Positions 11,794 through 19,499 of a stretch of 64,000 nt of DNA are shown piece by piece (the stretch's first letter is position 1; each line of letters starts with the position of its first letter). The notes under the pieces were generated by a model. That model did not search any database, was not told where the DNA came from, and saw only the letters and a program-made list of their open reading frames with translations. Position numbers and translations under genes: made by a program. Source of the stretch: Chaenocephalus aceratus (taxonomy: Eukaryota; Chordata; Actinopteri; Perciformes; Channichthyidae); contig JAMFTG010001323.1 of assembly GCA_023974075.1 (NCBI GenBank), positions 1 through 64,000 of the forward strand. The letters run 5' to 3'.

Positions 11794-14647
11794 TAAAACA
11801 ATAAAGAAAGTGTTTTTAAAAACAGTTTTCCTCCACCTCAGAAATATTGCCAAATTGAGCCCATTTTTTTACAACCAAGAGGCTGAAATGAATCCATGCG
11901 TTCAACTCAAGCAGGTTGGACTACTGCAATGCACTCTTCACTGGTCTTTCCTATTTAGTGTGAATGCTGTTATAAAATATGTTATACTTTTTGAAATATT
12001 CAGCTTTTTAAACTTTTGTTAACATGGAAGTCAATGGGACGACTCTTCAAATCCTCTTAACTGCTTCTCCTTCCACATACTTTCATTCCAACTTTAAAAT
12101 GATCACAAGACCTTCAGCTATAAAACTTGTTATTCAGATCTTTGCTATCTTTTACACTTTGAGATATTGAACTTTGGAGCTTGGTCAAGACGCTTCCTTC
12201 AGACTGTAACAGTAGAGTGCATGGCGCAGCTCGTTAAGTCTGGAGTGCTTTGATCTCAAAACAGAGTGGAGGAGTGCTTGAAATTCTCCCACAAAATGTT
12301 TTTAAACCTGCCATAATTCCCAAACCCTACACTCCTCAGACATAATTGTTCATGAAAAACGTAGGAAAACCTCTCCTAGGTTGGAAAATAAAAAAAAATT
12401 AAGAAGAAATATTAAACAAAATACCTCTTGAGGGCATGAAGAGACAAAACTCTCCTTCACATCAAATGGAAAGGCTCTCCTTTCACAGCACTTCTCCATG
12501 GAAACATTTGATCTCTGGGTTTACACACACAGGTGTTTGTAAGCATTCATTCACTACTACTTACATTTAATATCTAACTCCTTCAGCCTAATTTCAGCTG
12601 CAGAAACTATTCAACTATTACATTATTCAGCTATTTCAGGACATTGAGGCTATACATTTTGTTGTTTATACCTTTTTTAAACCTTTTCTTTTAAATATTA
12701 AGCTTCTTCACTATTCTTCCGGTTTAAAGGAGACCTATCAAGCTATATTTGAATAATATATGTAGGGCCATACCAATAAGGTATATTTATACGTTTTCTT
12801 TTTCAGATCATGCATTTTAGCCATGCCTCATTGCGATCTATTTTGCTCTCCTCCACCCTGTCTTTGCATGCACTGCAGCTGGCCACGCCCCCTGCAAAGG
12901 AGGGGCCGAGTTACGAGCGTCATGTTACCATGCTGTTACCATGCTGTTACCATGCCACGGCAACCTCTCATTCCCCTGATTGGTGGAGAGTTGGCCATAT
13001 AGGCGGAGCTCCTCGTCACTGATGATGTCAGACTATTTTCAAATCTGTATCAGCTCCGTTTTAGCCCCGTTTTTAGAGATTTGCGTCCGATATGACGTAA
13101 TATCGGAAATGTAGGCTGGCTTTACACCCACAGCCCTATCAGAAACGTTGCCATCAGAAACAATGCCCGACTGTTTTAGACGTAATATACACTCAGAGCT
13201 AACCTGTACTGCACAGAGCATGTGTGTGAAGAGGCAGGAAATAAAAAGGAACTCACCTTGTGGTATACCCGGCAAGAGAGAAAGCCTTTGAGCTAATAAC
13301 CCATGATATGGTGTTTCATCACCGCAGTATTTAGTTTAGACAGTAGATTCTCCCGCATGAGCTCAGCTCCCTCCTTTTTTCTTTAACTTTTTTTTTTAAA
13401 GCTTTATACCCCAAATCAGCACTTTTGAAACAGGAAGTGAAATAGAGGGATATGGATATGGCTAGAATGGGTGATCTGTTTTGAGTTTTGAGCAAAACAC
13501 TACATAGACATTTTTATATATTCGTATATATCTGAGACCTATGCTATTGCCTACAAATAGCATGATAGGTGCACTTTAAATAAAAAGGAGATAAGGAATA
13601 TGACATGAGTTGGAAATGGAAAAAAAGTTCCAAGGAATAGAAAAAAACATCTTTAAATAGAGGCAAATACGAGTTGACAGATGAGTGAGCGTGTTCCCTT
13701 ACCGCCCGGCAGAAGAGCCCACAACCGGGGCAGCAGTGGTGCTTCACCATGCCGGCCCGGTGCTCCTCACACAGAACCAGCAGATGGACCGTGTTAGAGG
13801 GGCGCATCATTTCCTGCTTCATCACTCGCCTCTGGCAACGGCTCAGCTGTTGAGAGCAGAGGTACCAAAAAATCTTATACTGTACCACATTTTAAAAACA
13901 GGTTTACAATGTGTTGGTGCTTTTAGACCCATAACAACCTTAGCAAGCAACAGCTGTTATATCATTTCTGGTTGGATCATATCCTACAGGTTTTCACTGT
14001 TTGGAGTCTGGATTCATGGGACACTAAATGTGTTCCATAGAAACCACCCATAAAAGGATTAATTGTGCACAACATTTAGATCTATCATCGGCTGCTTTTA
14101 GTTCAGGGTGGCCTTCAGTGATGTAGTGTGAAAATGTTTAGGTCAATTTCTAAACTGTAATAAAAAGTGATTCTGTTCATAAAGAAGTGAAGACAACACG
14201 TTGATAGCAGGATTGCAGAAAAACTACTGGGTGGATTTTCATCAAACTTGTTGAATGGGTGTAGCATTGGCCAAGGAAAAACCCATTAAATGTTGGATCC
14301 AAATTGGTTTGTGGTGCATTCGTGAAAAACAGCCTTGGGGGTGTAGTTTTAATCCATTATTTTAGGGAAAGGTGAACCAGCTAAAACAGCAGTCAAATAC
14401 CACACCTTCCTCTGGTTAAGAACTGGTTACTGGGTGAGAGTTATCTGAGGTTTTAAAACTGATTTGTAATAATAGGTCAATGCTAAAGTGTTTTAATTCA
14501 GATGATTTTTACCATTCCATCCATGCTCTCCATGGCCATGCAGGTCTGCTCCATTGTGGACAGGCTGTCTCCGCTGTAAGGAGTCTCCATCCGACAGCAG
14601 CACAGCGGCAGCTCCTCCAACAGGTCTGATTCTGTCACCTTAGCATC

Positions 14648-14690
<43 letters not shown>

Positions 14691-17600
14691 TTATGTAAGG
14701 CAAGGCAAGTTTATTTATATAGCACTTTTCAACGCAAGGCAATTCAAAGTGCTTTACAAAAAAAAATGAAAGACATTAAGCATTAAAAAAGAAAAGCTAA
14801 TAAAATAAACATTAAGGAAAAATACATGGATAAAAGTTACAGTGCAGTTTAAGATATGAATAGTTCAATTAAAAGCAGCGACAAAAGGATAAGTCTTCTT
14901 GCTGGATTTAAAAGTAGTCAGAGTTGCAGCAGACCTGCAGGTTTCTGGGAGTTTGTTCCAGATGTTGGAGCATAATAACTGAACGCTGCTTCTCCATGTT
15001 CAGTTCTGACTCTGGGGACAGAAAGCTGACCAGTCCCTGAAGACCTGAGAGATCTGGATGGTTCATCATTTAGCAGGAGGTCAGAAATGTATTTTGGGCC
15101 TAAACCATTCAGTGCTTTATAAACCAGCAGCAGTATTTTGAAATCTATTCTTTGACACACAGGAAGCCAGTGTAAAGACTTCAGAACAGGAGTGATGTGA
15201 TCCACTTTCTTAGTGTTAGTGAGGACTCGAGCAGCGGCGTTCTGAATCAGCTGCAGCTTCCTAATAGATTTTTTAGTGAGACCTGTGAAGACACCATTGC
15301 AGTAGTCGAGTCTACTGAAGATAAAAGCATGGACAAGTTTTTCCAAATCCTGCTGTGACATTAGTCTTTTAATCCTCGATATGTTCTTTAGGTGATAGTA
15401 GGCTGATTTAGTAACTGTTTTAATGTGACTGTTGAAACTCAGGTCAGAGTTCATGACTACACCTAGATCTCTGGCTTTATCTGTTGGTTTTGAACATTGC
15501 AGACTGAAGCTCAGCGCTAACTTTTAAACGTTCTGCCTTGGTTCCAAAAACCATTACCTCAGTTTTATCTTTGTTTAATTGGAGAAAGTTCTGACACATC
15601 CAGTCATTGATTTGTTCAATGCACTTACTCAGTGTTTGAATTGGAGATAGTCTCCTGGTGAAATTGTTACGTAAATGTGTGTGTCATCTGCATAGCTATG
15701 GTAACATATGTATGCTATATGCTTGTGTGTGTGTTCATTTGCAGGTATGTGAAGTTTGGAGCACGTGTGTAATCACAGTGGTGACGTAGCACACAAGGTA
15801 CCTCATTCACACCAACGGTGTTTCAGGGCCGGTTCGGAGCTGGAGCTTGAAAAGCACCAGGTTTTCCTGTTCACACCGCAGCGGAGCAACCTCTTAGCTC
15901 CGGAATCCGGTTCGTTTCAAGCACCAACAAATTGTCCGGCCAGAGCAAAAGCACCGCATACGTCACGCTTACGTTGAGGCGGGGGCAGGGGCGGGATCAA
16001 CTCTTGAACAACAACAACAAGCCCGCGTTGTATCCAGTTTGTACACAACGATGGAGAAACGTAACACGCAGCAGTGGTCCACTGAAGAGACCAGCTACCT
16101 ACTGGGAATCTGGTCTTCCAAAGAGGTGCAGAGGAAGCTGGAGCACAATCGGCCATTGTTGTTGTTGTTGTCGGTGTCAGCTGTGAGGGGTTTCTGAGCG
16201 GTTTGGCTTTATGAAGCAGGCACGCAAACGGTTACGTCATGACGCAAACGATGACGCAATGACGCAGCACCAGTCAGACTCTGGGCGGTGTGAAAAGAGC
16301 CGGAGCTAAACCGAAGAACCGGTTCTGAACCTGAAAAGCTCTAGCACGGAGCTTGAACCGGAGTTGCGTTGGTGTGAATGAGGTAAAAGTGGAGTCTCTG
16401 GGGAACAGTTGGTGGAATAAGGAGCTGAGAAATAGACATTTATAATCGTGCCTTTGTAGGTTAAGTTTTGGATATGTAAAGCTCATCCTTTGCAACACCA
16501 CATGCTGGACATGTCTTCCCATTCCCACAGGTGCCATTTTGTGTTAGATTGTCACTAAATTACATGTAAAAACATGTCTATCGAAGAGAAAGGGGACATG
16601 ATAAACGTGTCGTCACCTGACAGGGGAGGAGAGAGCAGCTCTTCCTGAGCTTTCAGATCCAGACACTCCAAAGCCAGCTCTGTGTATTCTCCTTCTCCAG
16701 GGTCCCCCTCCACCAACAGCTCACTCCTGAGGGGCTGCAGAGTCTCTGTGAGCATCACTGGCTTCTCCTCCTCAGCTGCAGCTCTGTTCTGCTGCACACT
16801 GGGTCCTGGCTCCTCCTCAGCTGCAGCTCTGTTCTGCTGCACACTGGGTCCTGGCTCCTCCTCCTCAGCTGCAGCTCTGTTCTGCTGCACACTGGGTCCT
16901 GGCTCCTCCTCAGCTGCAGCTCTGTTCTGCTGCACACTGGGTCCTGGCTCCTCCTCAGCTGCAGCTCTGTTCTGCTGCACACTGGGTCCTGGCTCCTCCT
17001 CAGCTGCAGCTCTGTTCTGCTGCACACTGGGTCCTGGCTCCTCCTCAGCTGCAGCTCTGTTCTGCTGCACAATGGGTCCTGGCTCCTCCTCAGCTGCAGC
17101 TCTGTTCTGCTGCACACCGGGTCCTGGCTCCTCCTTCTGATGAAGAAAGGAAGGACATGTGTAGGTATTGATATTTATTTAACATGACAAACAGCATATT
17201 GCTTGCATGGTATTTACTTGCTACTGGGTACACTCCTGGGAACATACAACAACATGACCCCAGTGGGCTAAAAGGTAGGAATAAATGACTGAATGACAAA
17301 TAGATAGATACCTTCTCCTGCTGTTTGATGGCCTTGACCTTCTTCTTGGGGACGAGGTTGTACATTCCCATCTTCCTTTTCCTCCTCTTCACAGCTGGGA
17401 TAAGAACAAAGGTTAGGCTATGTAGTCAGAAGTCATCAGTCGGAACATCAGTCTGAAAGGTGCTGTCGCCCTGGAGACGACATATTACATCAATGCCCAC
17501 TTTTCCAGTTAAACACATGACTAATGCTGAAGAAGTCGTTATTAAACACAGAAAGATGATCTCAAATAGCAACGTTTGAGTGCAGCTAACTCGCGCTGCC

Positions 17601-18698
17601 CCTAACAGTCATCCAAACGTTATTCTTGCAATTTTCTAGCAACTCTTTAGGTATATTTTCTCAAGATAGGTTGAGTTCAATGAAGTTTGCAAAGAGAAGC
17701 ATCAACCCACCGGACGGAGGTTTGCTGGAGACCGCTCTCCTCTCCTGTCCTTGGAGGCTGGGACACAGCTTGGTGCTCGACTTCAAAGCTTTCCTGCCAG
17801 CAGGCTTTAAAAGGGCAAAAACACATTTATTCTAAATGTAATAAAAGAGAAAGGAGAAGACAATATGTCAACATATGGACAATATTAATCATTTTAATAT
17901 TAGACCGGTATGAACAGTCCACAGTGTTACAGTAAGTGTTGGTTCTGTACACTAATGAAGATGTTTGTAATAAGAGTATTTGACATCTAAACATTCAAGT
18001 TGAATACATTCACATAATAATTCAGTAAATGTATAATAAAATACAATATAACCCAAAAGTATGATTTCAATCTCATTGTCAATTTGAGCCTTTCTGCAAT
18101 CTGTGCATTCAGATGAATATAACTGTGTAGAGCGCAAACATCTTGATGTAGAACTTCTGGAATAAAATGTAAATGTTGAACACAAAGTAGTGCAGTAATT
18201 AATGAACAAAGTCAATCGAAACACACACACATAACTGGTATACACACATTTCAAATGTGTGTGATAACAACATGTTATCATTTACAATATCTCTGCGTGT
18301 GGAAACATATACAATGTTATTGCTTTACAACCCTCACAGCTCATATGCAGCTGGAACATCAGAGGACTTGCCTGGAGCTTTACTCCTGTGGGGGCCGGTG
18401 CAGAGCCTGAACTGGGGGGGGGGTCCTCTGAGCTCCCAGCAGCAGCTCTCCCTCTGACAGGAGGGGCAGTCAGCCGACCAAATGTGTCCAGAAACAAGCT
18501 TCCATGAGCAGAGGCTGCGGGCCGGGTGCTGCGGAGGGCTCCATCACTGCTGGCTATGGGGGAGCCATGGAAGGGAGTGACCTTTACACTGGGCTTTTGA
18601 ACACTCAGTGCTGCTTGTCCCTTAGCACCCATGGGTGTCCCAGAGGAGGGACTGGAGGGTCTTCTGCCTGGCCCCTCACTGGCTCCTCTGTGGTCCAT
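352..18698 (-). CDS. ehmt1: ehmt1: euchromatic histone-lysine N-methyltransferase 1 (GLP), 5' and middle part, 15 exons; SET domain lies outside the window
   Basis: Minus-strand spliced gene. Exons in gene order: 18698-18372, 17804-17711, 17394-17312, 17136-16617, 14646-14513, 13846-13703, 9692-9470 (left end uncertain), 9266-9182, 9101-9013, 8909-8803, 4863-4741, 4284-4183, 4092-3988, 3832-3678, 519-352. Summed length is 2459 bp (819 codons plus 2 bases) in one open frame. The protein has a basic KRKMG..LVPKKK segment, an RMETP motif, the cysteine-rich block CCPGCG..FC..CPHCGED, then ankyrin repeats with TPLHAAA, TPLM and [13 protein letters not shown]1 mono- and dimethylates H3K9, usually as a heterodimer with G9a/EHMT2, and its ankyrins read methyl-lysine. 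The wording MRPSN..LLVLCE.HR..MVKH and SISHRFH..CAS fits EHMT1 better than EHMT2. Whether this is the a or b fish paralogue cannot be told. Confidence 0.9.
757..890. repeat. Left subterminal tandem array of 21-bp units
   Basis: About six units of the type ACTAAAGCGTGCGCACGAGTT, each containing GTGCGCAC. The mirror-image array is at 3325-3440. Short open frames here are low-complexity products of the array, not genes. Confidence 0.85.
1020..2607 (-). mobile_element. RTE-like LINE, 5'-truncated, with 13-bp target site duplication
   Basis: Minus-strand non-LTR retrotransposon. Its 3' end is the (ATCC)n tract at 1018-1041 as seen on the plus strand. The target duplication CTATGGAGAACCA flanks it exactly (1007-1019 and 2608-2620). 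The open frames cover the fingers/palm of reverse transcriptase to the C-terminus. It inserted into the TIR element at 716-3494, so it is younger than that element. Confidence 0.85.
1051..2606 (-). pseudogene. Reverse transcriptase ORF remnant of the RTE-like LINE
   Basis: Pieces in gene order: [94 protein letters not shown], the catalytic [44 protein letters not shown], and the end LLPPRPDHG. These are RT motifs in order. The frame shifts several times (around 2130-2450, 1975 and 1600) and the 5' end with the endonuclease is absent, so the copy is dead. Confidence 0.85.
2621..3324. other. Internal spacer of the TIR element
   Basis: Non-coding sequence between the RTE insertion and the right array of the 716-3494 element. 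No motif I recognise. Confidence 0.5.
3325..3440. repeat. Right subterminal tandem array, inverted relative to the left array
   Basis: Units of the type TTATTAACTCGTGCGCACGC repeat about five times; this is the reverse complement of the array at 757-890. Together the arrays could fold the whole element. Confidence 0.8.
3678..3832 (-). CDS. ehmt1: ehmt1 exon: ankyrin repeat [12 protein letters not shown]
   Basis: Acceptor GTTCAG before 3832; the exon reads [30 protein letters not shown] and [11 protein letters not shown] and stops two bases into a codon at donor GTGAGT (3672-3677). Joined to the next exon the split codon gives Met, then LFLSRGAD. Ankyrin repeat that, in EHMT1, forms part of the methyl-lysine cage region. 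Confidence 0.92.
3988..4092 (-). CDS. ehmt1: ehmt1 exon: ankyrin repeat GGWTPITWA
   Basis: 35 codons reading [19 protein letters not shown] and [15 protein letters not shown], bounded by acceptor GTGCAG and donor GTCAGT. The two tryptophans (GGWTP and ITWA) belong to the aromatic surface that EHMT1/2 ankyrins use to bind mono/dimethyl-lysine. Confidence 0.92.
4183..4284 (-). CDS. ehmt1: ehmt1 exon: ankyrin repeat [13 protein letters not shown]
   Basis: 34 codons, phase 0 at both ends: [20 protein letters not shown] ending KYINCQ at donor GTAAC. Matches the family block [15 protein letters not shown]. Confidence 0.9.
4285..4740. other. ehmt1 intron, no feature seen
   Basis: AT-rich intron between two ankyrin exons. 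I see no repeat boundary, RNA gene or reading frame in it. Confidence 0.5.
4741..4863 (-). CDS. ehmt1: ehmt1 exon: ankyrin repeat [12 protein letters not shown]
   Basis: 41 codons: [41 protein letters not shown]. Acceptor ACAAAG before 4863, donor GTAGCG after 4741. Aligns with the family block GANIDTCSEDQRTPLMEA. Confidence 0.92.
5470..6365. repeat. Tandem repeat of about 150 bp, six imperfect copies, in an ehmt1 intron
   Basis: Recurring landmarks: GGAGTTA(C/T)GACA, GTTTTATGGCGAGGGATGCG and CTATGGCAACG..TTTGA appear about every 150 bp at roughly 5640, 5795, 5940, 6095 and 6240. Units are diverged. Open frames across it are shadows of the repeat. Confidence 0.8.
6731..7292. mobile_element. 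piggyBac-like MITE with TTAA target duplication
   Basis: TTAA at 6727-6730 and 7293-7296 flank inverted ends CCTGTTGAACCCC and GGGGGTTCAACAGG. TTAA duplication with termini beginning CC is typical of piggyBac-type elements. No ORF. A diverged relative lies at about 47065-47340. Confidence 0.78.
7461..8103. mobile_element. MITE with long inverted ends, Harbinger-like
   Basis: Left end GCGCATTCACACCGCAGTAC followed by TTTCCCACAAAGGTTCATGA, mirrored with small differences at 8035-8103. The inverted arms run about 65 bp. The GTTCATGAGAAC units repeat inside each arm. No clear target duplication was found. Lies inside the older repeat of ehmt1 intron 10. Confidence 0.7.
8554..8580. repeat. Perfect 12-bp hairpin
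   Basis: GTGGGAATGCTG (8554-8565), three-base loop, CAGCATTCCCAC (8569-8580). It closes the repeat block to its left and is probably an element end. Confidence 0.8.
8803..8909 (-). CDS. ehmt1: ehmt1 exon: first complete ankyrin repeat
   Basis: Reads [20 protein letters not shown] then [15 protein letters not shown], with acceptor TTGTAG and donor GTGAGG. Aligns with family DGIDPNFKME..SPLHAAAEAGH..CHMLVQ. Confidence 0.93.
9013..9101 (-). CDS. ehmt1: ehmt1 exon: start of ankyrin domain
   Basis: Reads [29 protein letters not shown], bounded by acceptor GTTTAG and donor GTAACT. Aligns with family [22 protein letters not shown]. Confidence 0.92.
9182..9266 (-). CDS. ehmt1: ehmt1 exon: linker before ankyrins
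   Basis: Only the phase starting with two carried bases is open: [34 protein letters not shown] matches family ALIALDSE. Acceptor CTCCAG, donor GTAAGG. Confidence 0.85.
9470..9692 (-). CDS. ehmt1: ehmt1 exon: second half of the cysteine-rich region (left boundary uncertain)
   Basis: Acceptor CCTCCAG before 9692. Reads [49 protein letters not shown]. The Cys/His positions and CPHCGED are the EHMT zinc-binding cluster. A strong donor GTAACA lies at 9376-9380, but the frame has a stop near 9424-9426 and would reach that donor in the wrong phase for the next exon. A weaker donor, GTACCA, after base 9470 gives the right phase; I chose it. Confidence 0.75.
9811..11024. mobile_element. Repeat with short inverted ends enclosing a palindromic MITE
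   Basis: Left end GTGGGCGTAACAA with GGCCCCGGTGC nearby; right end holds GCCCTGGTGC and GTTACCCCAC, a rough inverted match. The middle (10178-10822) is a separate fold-back element. Class not assigned. Confidence 0.45.
10178..10822. mobile_element. Fold-back MITE with arms of about 150 bp
   Basis: The left arm (GAGGCGAAGTCACGCCCATC, TCCATGGGACCTTATTTC, TCAAACGGTGATCGAAAGA as complement) is mirrored at 10640-10815. Between the arms lie ACTACAAATCCCAGAGT and GGGAGATGTAGTTCT, resembling ZNF143/Staf-type promoter motifs. ORFs here are non-coding shadows. Confidence 0.75.
11360..11432 (+). mobile_element. 3' end fragment of the L2-like LINE
   Basis: AAGCACTTTGAATTGCCTTG..GTGCTATATAATAAACTTGCCTTGCC matches the 3' ends of the copies at 14.7 kb and 22.9 kb. 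Only about 70 bp survive. Confidence 0.75.
11755..11792. repeat. (TA)n microsatellite
   Basis: About 18 TA units in an ehmt1 intron. Confidence 0.95.
11995..12560. repeat. Uninterrupted copy of the dispersed repeat seen at 6.4-8.5 kb, inverted
   Basis: Shares landmarks TTAACATGGAAGTCAATGGG, CATTCCAACTTTAAAATGAT, AAACGTAGGAAAACCTC and CCTCTTGAGGGCATGA with the complement of the left copy, in the same order. Confidence 0.65.
12728..13575. mobile_element. Kolobok-like non-autonomous element (TTAA-flanked, 848 bp)
   Basis: TTAA at 12724-12727 and 13576-13579; ends AGGAGACCTATCAAGC and GCATGATAGGTGCACT. About 200 bp of its left end are closely similar to the right end of the larger element at 43122-47054 (complement), so both are one family. 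No transposase of its own. Confidence 0.75.
13703..13846 (-). CDS. ehmt1: ehmt1 exon: first half of the cysteine-rich region
   Basis: 48 codons, phase 0: [48 protein letters not shown]. Acceptor CAACAG, donor GTAAGG. The block LLVLCE.HR..MVKH.CCPGCG.FC is the EHMT signature; this wording is nearer EHMT1 than EHMT2. Confidence 0.93.
14190..14375. repeat. Dispersed fish repeat fragment in an ehmt1 intron
   Basis: GGGTGGATTTTCATCAAACT..GGCCAAGGAAAAACCCATTAAAT resembles a common non-coding repeat of teleost genomes. Boundaries are not clear. The rest of 13850-14510 shows nothing recognisable. Confidence 0.4.
14513..14646 (-). CDS. ehmt1: ehmt1 exon with the RMETP motif; acceptor built from microsatellite
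   Basis: Reads [44 protein letters not shown]. Family match: EVPLC.CRMETP..CMATES. Of two AG options only the one directly after the (TA)n run, before base 14646, keeps phase with the previous exon; the nearer one at 14639-14640 would not. The acceptor tract is therefore (TG)n(TA)n. Donor GTAAAA. Confidence 0.88.
14647..14690. repeat. (TA)n(CA)n microsatellite abutting an ehmt1 splice acceptor
   Basis: Plus-strand CTATATATATACACACA...; on the gene strand it is (GT)n(AT)n ending in the AG acceptor. Confidence 0.9.
14697..15735 (-). mobile_element. L2-like LINE, 5'-truncated, minus orientation
   Basis: Its 3' end (GCAAGGCAAGTTTATTTATATAGCACTTTT on the plus strand, split here by position 14697-14730) matches the copies at 22.9 kb and 11.4 kb. 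It carries the C-terminal part of a reverse transcriptase. It lies in an ehmt1 intron, inverted relative to the close copy at 21966-22936. Confidence 0.82.
14915..15715 (-). pseudogene. Reverse transcriptase C-terminal remnant of the L2-like LINE
   Basis: Includes the catalytic box [15 protein letters not shown] near 15665-15710, then [80 protein letters not shown]. The frame breaks near 15455-15500 and at the C-terminus (YAPTSG instead of the YAPSIWNKLP seen in the other copy). Confidence 0.82.
15801..16385. mobile_element. PIF/Harbinger-like non-autonomous element
   Basis: Inverted ends ACCTCATTCACACCAACG and CGTTGGTGTGAATGAGGT; further inward GGAGCTTGAA and TTCAAGC also mirror. It holds a remnant of a Myb/SANT-like ORF typical of Harbinger elements. 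The target duplication is not clear. Confidence 0.7.
16051..16197 (+). pseudogene. Myb/SANT-like ORF remnant of a Harbinger element
   Basis: From the ATG at 16051: [20 protein letters not shown] followed by [13 protein letters not shown], then low-complexity leucines and a stop. W-S-x-E-E-T..LL.IW is the first helix pattern of the DNA-binding partner protein of PIF/Harbinger transposons. The rest of that protein is missing. Confidence 0.6.
16617..17136 (-). CDS. ehmt1: ehmt1 exon containing an in-frame 14-residue minisatellite
   Basis: 520 bp. Begins [18 protein letters not shown] and repeats the unit [14 protein letters not shown] eight times; one copy has an extra Glu. The unique tail is [44 protein letters not shown], where [11 protein letters not shown] matches family VSLDSLDLRVK. 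Acceptor TCATCAG, donor GTGACG. Ends one base into a codon, completed by AT of the next exon. The repeat should be a disordered acidic linker. Confidence 0.85.
16765..17130. repeat. 42-bp coding minisatellite, about 8 copies
   Basis: Unit CTCCTCAGCTGCAGCTCTGT + TCTGCTGCACACTGGGTCCTGG. Copies are nearly identical; a single 3-bp insertion distinguishes one. Length 42 = 14 codons keeps the ehmt1 frame. Confidence 0.95.
17312..17394 (-). CDS. ehmt1: ehmt1 exon: basic KRKMG segment
   Basis: Reads [27 protein letters not shown]. Close to family [23 protein letters not shown], which anchors the gene assignment upstream of the repeat. Acceptor ATCCCAG, donor GTATCT. Contains a likely nuclear-localisation cluster. 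Confidence 0.92.
17711..17804 (-). CDS. ehmt1: ehmt1 exon 2, N-terminal region
   Basis: Reads [31 protein letters not shown] plus one base, joining in phase to [10 protein letters not shown]. Acceptor TTTTAAAG, donor GTGGGT. Weakly conserved part; assignment rests on phase and position. Confidence 0.75.
17805..18371. other. ehmt1 intron 1, no feature seen
   Basis: AT-rich, with a short CA tract near 18230. No other element recognised. Confidence 0.5.
18372..18698 (-). CDS. ehmt1: ehmt1 first coding exon, with a GC donor
   Basis: Starts at the ATG 18698-18696 ([20 protein letters not shown]); 109 codons, rich in Ser/Pro/Ala, reaching TGVKLQ. The boundary CAG|GCAAGT (donor 18371-18366) is a textbook GC-AG donor and is in phase with exon 2. 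A GTAAAG three codons earlier is the alternative. A CTGAGGACAG just upstream of the ATG may be an acceptor from a 5' UTR exon. The N-terminus is poorly conserved in the family, so this exon is less certain than the rest. Confidence 0.6.
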
Positions 18699-18773
18699 TG
18701 CTGTCCTCAGGGGCTAATTGTTGAGGCTTGAGCTGCTGCTCATAACCAATTGCCCCTTGCGGGATTAATACAG

Positions 18774-18812
<39 letters not shown>

Positions 18813-18822
18813 GTTGTTGTTG
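18774..18822. repeat. (TTG)n microsatellite
   Basis: About 15 TTG units with one interruption, followed by (TTGA)n. Confidence 0.95.
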
Positions 18823-19199
18823 ATTGATTGATTGACGCTTGTCGGTCTAACGGGCCTTAGTAGCACCTGTGGAGGTTAACCAAGTTATAATCGACTCAAA
18901 AACATCTTAAAGTAAAACAATTAATTAAGAAGAACTCTGACATGATTAAACAGTGCATACAGTAGAAGTATCGTAGCAACCTTCTAACTTTACATGCAAG
19001 GTAATGAATAGTGCACCAGGACGAAAGTTATCCCATGTTTGCAGAACAATTCCGCTTCAGATGGAAGAAAGGCAGAGCTGAGCCCGAGAGCATTGTGCAC
19101 GCGGATTCATATGACACACAATGCGCGTGAACAGACTACAAACATCCCAGAAAGTGTAAACGACATTAGGGTGAAAAGGAAAAAGTTGAAACAGCAGAA

Positions 19200-19330
19200 G
19201 TTTCATCCTACCAGCTGCAGTCGGTCTCGCTGTATCGAGCGACGGTGAGGAGGATGGGACCGGAAGACAAGAGTTTCCACTTCCGCCTCACCCGCTCGAG
19301 CATGGCCCTTTCTCATTTCTCTAATTCCCC
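19200..19330 (-). promoter_or_regulatory. Possible ehmt1 5' UTR exon and promoter zone
   Basis: GC-richer stretch with CpGs upstream of the first coding exon. On the minus strand CTGCAGCTG|GTAGGATG could be a donor from a non-coding first exon. No TATA box is seen. Inference from position only. Confidence 0.35.
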
Positions 19331-19450
19331 TCCTCGACTCCTCGTGTTTTAGTCCCGCCCACAGGAGATGCGAGCGAAGGAGTCGAGGAGGGGAGCCGAA
19401 AAATGAGGAGGGGAAGCAGCAGGCGGTTAGAGAAATGAGAAATCCTCTCC
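19305..19450. repeat. Inverted repeat upstream of ehmt1
   Basis: TTTCTCATTTCTCTAA and CCCCTCCTCGACTCCTCG on the left are mirrored by GGAGTCGAGGAGGGG and TTAGAGAAATGAGAAA on the right. Probably a small fold-back element at the putative promoter. Confidence 0.7.
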
Positions 19451-19499
19451 TCTGAGCAGTCATTTTAAAGAGACGTCCATTAATGATGACAGGAGGCAC

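Noticed and set aside
16682..17140. Plus-strand 152-codon frame rich in Ser, Ala, Leu and Cys
   Set aside because: Antisense shadow of the ehmt1 minisatellite exon; no start context, and the minus strand carries family-matching sequence.
352..17394. Assignment of the minus-strand methyltransferase gene to ehmt2 (G9a)
   Set aside because: MRPSN, LLVLCE.HR, SISHRFH..CAS, the KRKMG..LVPKKK segment and the arrdc1 neighbour all favour ehmt1.
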